DNA of 5,614 nt, taken from an uncultured Sphingomonadales bacterium (lineage in GTDB: Bacteria > Pseudomonadota > Alphaproteobacteria > Sphingomonadales > Sphingomonadaceae). A program made the position numbers and the translations under genes. The stretch is from positions 1-5,614 of the forward strand of contig CAJBSR010000314.1 in NCBI GenBank assembly GCA_903958285.1, read 5' to 3'. How positions within the stretch are numbered: the first letter of the stretch is position 1; the number at the start of each line of letters is the position of its first letter. Under the pieces are notes generated by a model, which was not told the DNA's origin, did not search any database, and saw only the letters and a program-made list of their open reading frames with translations. This document shows, piece by piece, positions 5,135 through 5,614 of this stretch.

Positions 5135-5614
5135 CTAGTCGCAGAGTTTGTTTAACTTCCAGGCGATCCAAGCTGAAATGACGCACGAGGCGGCGATCAG
5201 AACCAGCGTGTCTTCGATGGTCACCCCAAGGGACGTCATGGCGCCGAGCGAGAGCACGGCCACCACCATCGCGCCTGAATTGACGATGTTGTTGGCAGCG
5301 ACGGTCTTCGCCGTGTCGGCCTTGGATACGGTGGTGGTCAGGAAAGCGTAAAGCGGCACGACAAACATGCCGCCGAACACCGAAATGCCCAGCAGATCGA
5401 TCATCAGATGATCGGCGCGGCCGATGGCGAGGAACTCTTTCCAGTCATAAAGCCCGACATGAGAATGATTCCAGCCCTTGATGGTCCACCAGAAATCAAG
5501 GACGAACAGGCCCATCACGAGGACGGCGGCAGGCGAATAGCGGGCCGACACATCTTCCTTGAGCAGCCGGTTGATCGCGACCGAGCCAATGGCGATGCCG
5601 ATTGAGAAGACGGC
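5135..5614 (-). CDS. MFS transporter, LplT/Aas-like, C-terminal part (N-terminus beyond the window)
   Basis: These are the last 159 residues of an inner-membrane major facilitator. The frame is open through the right edge, so the start lies outside; a GTG at 5551 is an internal Val codon, since conserved-looking sequence (FSIGIAIGSVAINRLLK, then SARY) continues upstream of it. Hydrophobic segments follow at about residues 2-15, 27-44, 71-90 (LGISVFGGMFVVPLYAFL), 108-125 and 131-150. The motifs GGMFVVPLYA and AANNIVNSGAM resemble the lysophospholipid transporter LplT and the transporter half of Aas-type fusions, which flip lysophospholipids across the inner membrane for re-acylation. The protein ends after the last membrane helix with KLNKLCD, so no acyltransferase or ligase domain is fused on this side. 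MFS membership is secure; the lysophospholipid substrate is a tentative reading. Confidence 0.8.
   Translation of the reverse strand, partial: AVFSIGIAIGSVAINRLLKEDVSARYSPAAVLVMGLFVLDFWWTIKGWNHSHVGLYDWKEFLAIGRADHLMIDLLGISVFGGMFVVPLYAFLTTTVSKADTAKTVAANNIVNSGAMVVAVLSLGAMTSLGVTIEDTLVLIAASCVISAWIAWKLNKLCD

Noticed and set aside
4596..5186. 196-residue minus-strand frame opposite the unknown gene
   Set aside because: Arg- and Gln-rich composition typical of an antisense shadow; it also overlaps the end of the MFS gene, while the plus-strand frame has a proper ribosome binding site and balanced composition.
5549..5551. GTG as the start codon of the MFS protein
   Set aside because: The same frame continues to the window edge with membrane-type sequence that fits the family, so this is an internal Val codon.
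1..5614. CRISPR arrays, tRNA or rRNA genes, insertion sequences
   Set aside because: No regularly spaced repeats, no tRNA-like cloverleaf or rRNA sequence, and no transposase-like protein or terminal inverted repeats were seen on either strand.

Overview
The window (about 60% GC by eye) looks like chromosomal DNA from an alphaproteobacterium, most likely a sphingomonad (Sphingomonadales). The main reason is a UrcA-family secreted protein, a family typical of sphingomonads and caulobacters. It sits beside a LytS/LytTR-type two-component system and a gene pair of the surface-lipoprotein (Slam, type XI secretion) kind. Family assignments come from reading motifs, not from a database search.

Layout, left to right. 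(1) Positions 1-1850, minus strand: a two-gene operon. The promoter-proximal gene (702-1850) encodes a lipoprotein with a Gly-rich tether and a C-terminal TbpB-like barrel signature. The second gene starts 14 bases after it and runs off the left edge. It encodes a Slam-like (DUF560) outer-membrane protein with a signal peptide, a TPR-like domain and the start of a beta-barrel. (2) Positions 1851-2185: a 335-base non-coding divergent region. It holds a GGTTAA direct repeat with 21-base spacing and, nearer urcA, an inverted repeat. (3) Positions 2186-2491, plus strand: a UrcA-family periplasmic protein followed by a clear intrinsic terminator. (4) Positions 2569-4429, minus strand: a sensor kinase (LytS/YehU-like, PF06580) and a LytTR response regulator, overlapping by 8 bases. 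(5) Positions 4430-4583: a divergent promoter region with an 11-base-phased TAACCA repeat. (6) Positions 4584-5129, plus strand: an unrecognised 181-residue, probably helical protein. (7) Positions 5135-5614, minus strand: the C-terminal part of an MFS transporter resembling the LplT/Aas lysophospholipid-transporter group, cut by the right edge.

How the genes may work together: the lipoprotein is probably the cargo that the Slam-like protein moves to the cell surface, where TbpB-like barrels usually bind metal, haem or a host or environmental protein. The kinase and regulator form one signalling module. GGTTAA, a partial match to the LytTR half-site core, was seen only three times in the window, all in the two divergent intergenic regions. 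This suggests, but does not show, that the LytTR regulator controls its own operon, the adjacent unknown gene, and urcA and/or the lipoprotein-Slam operon.
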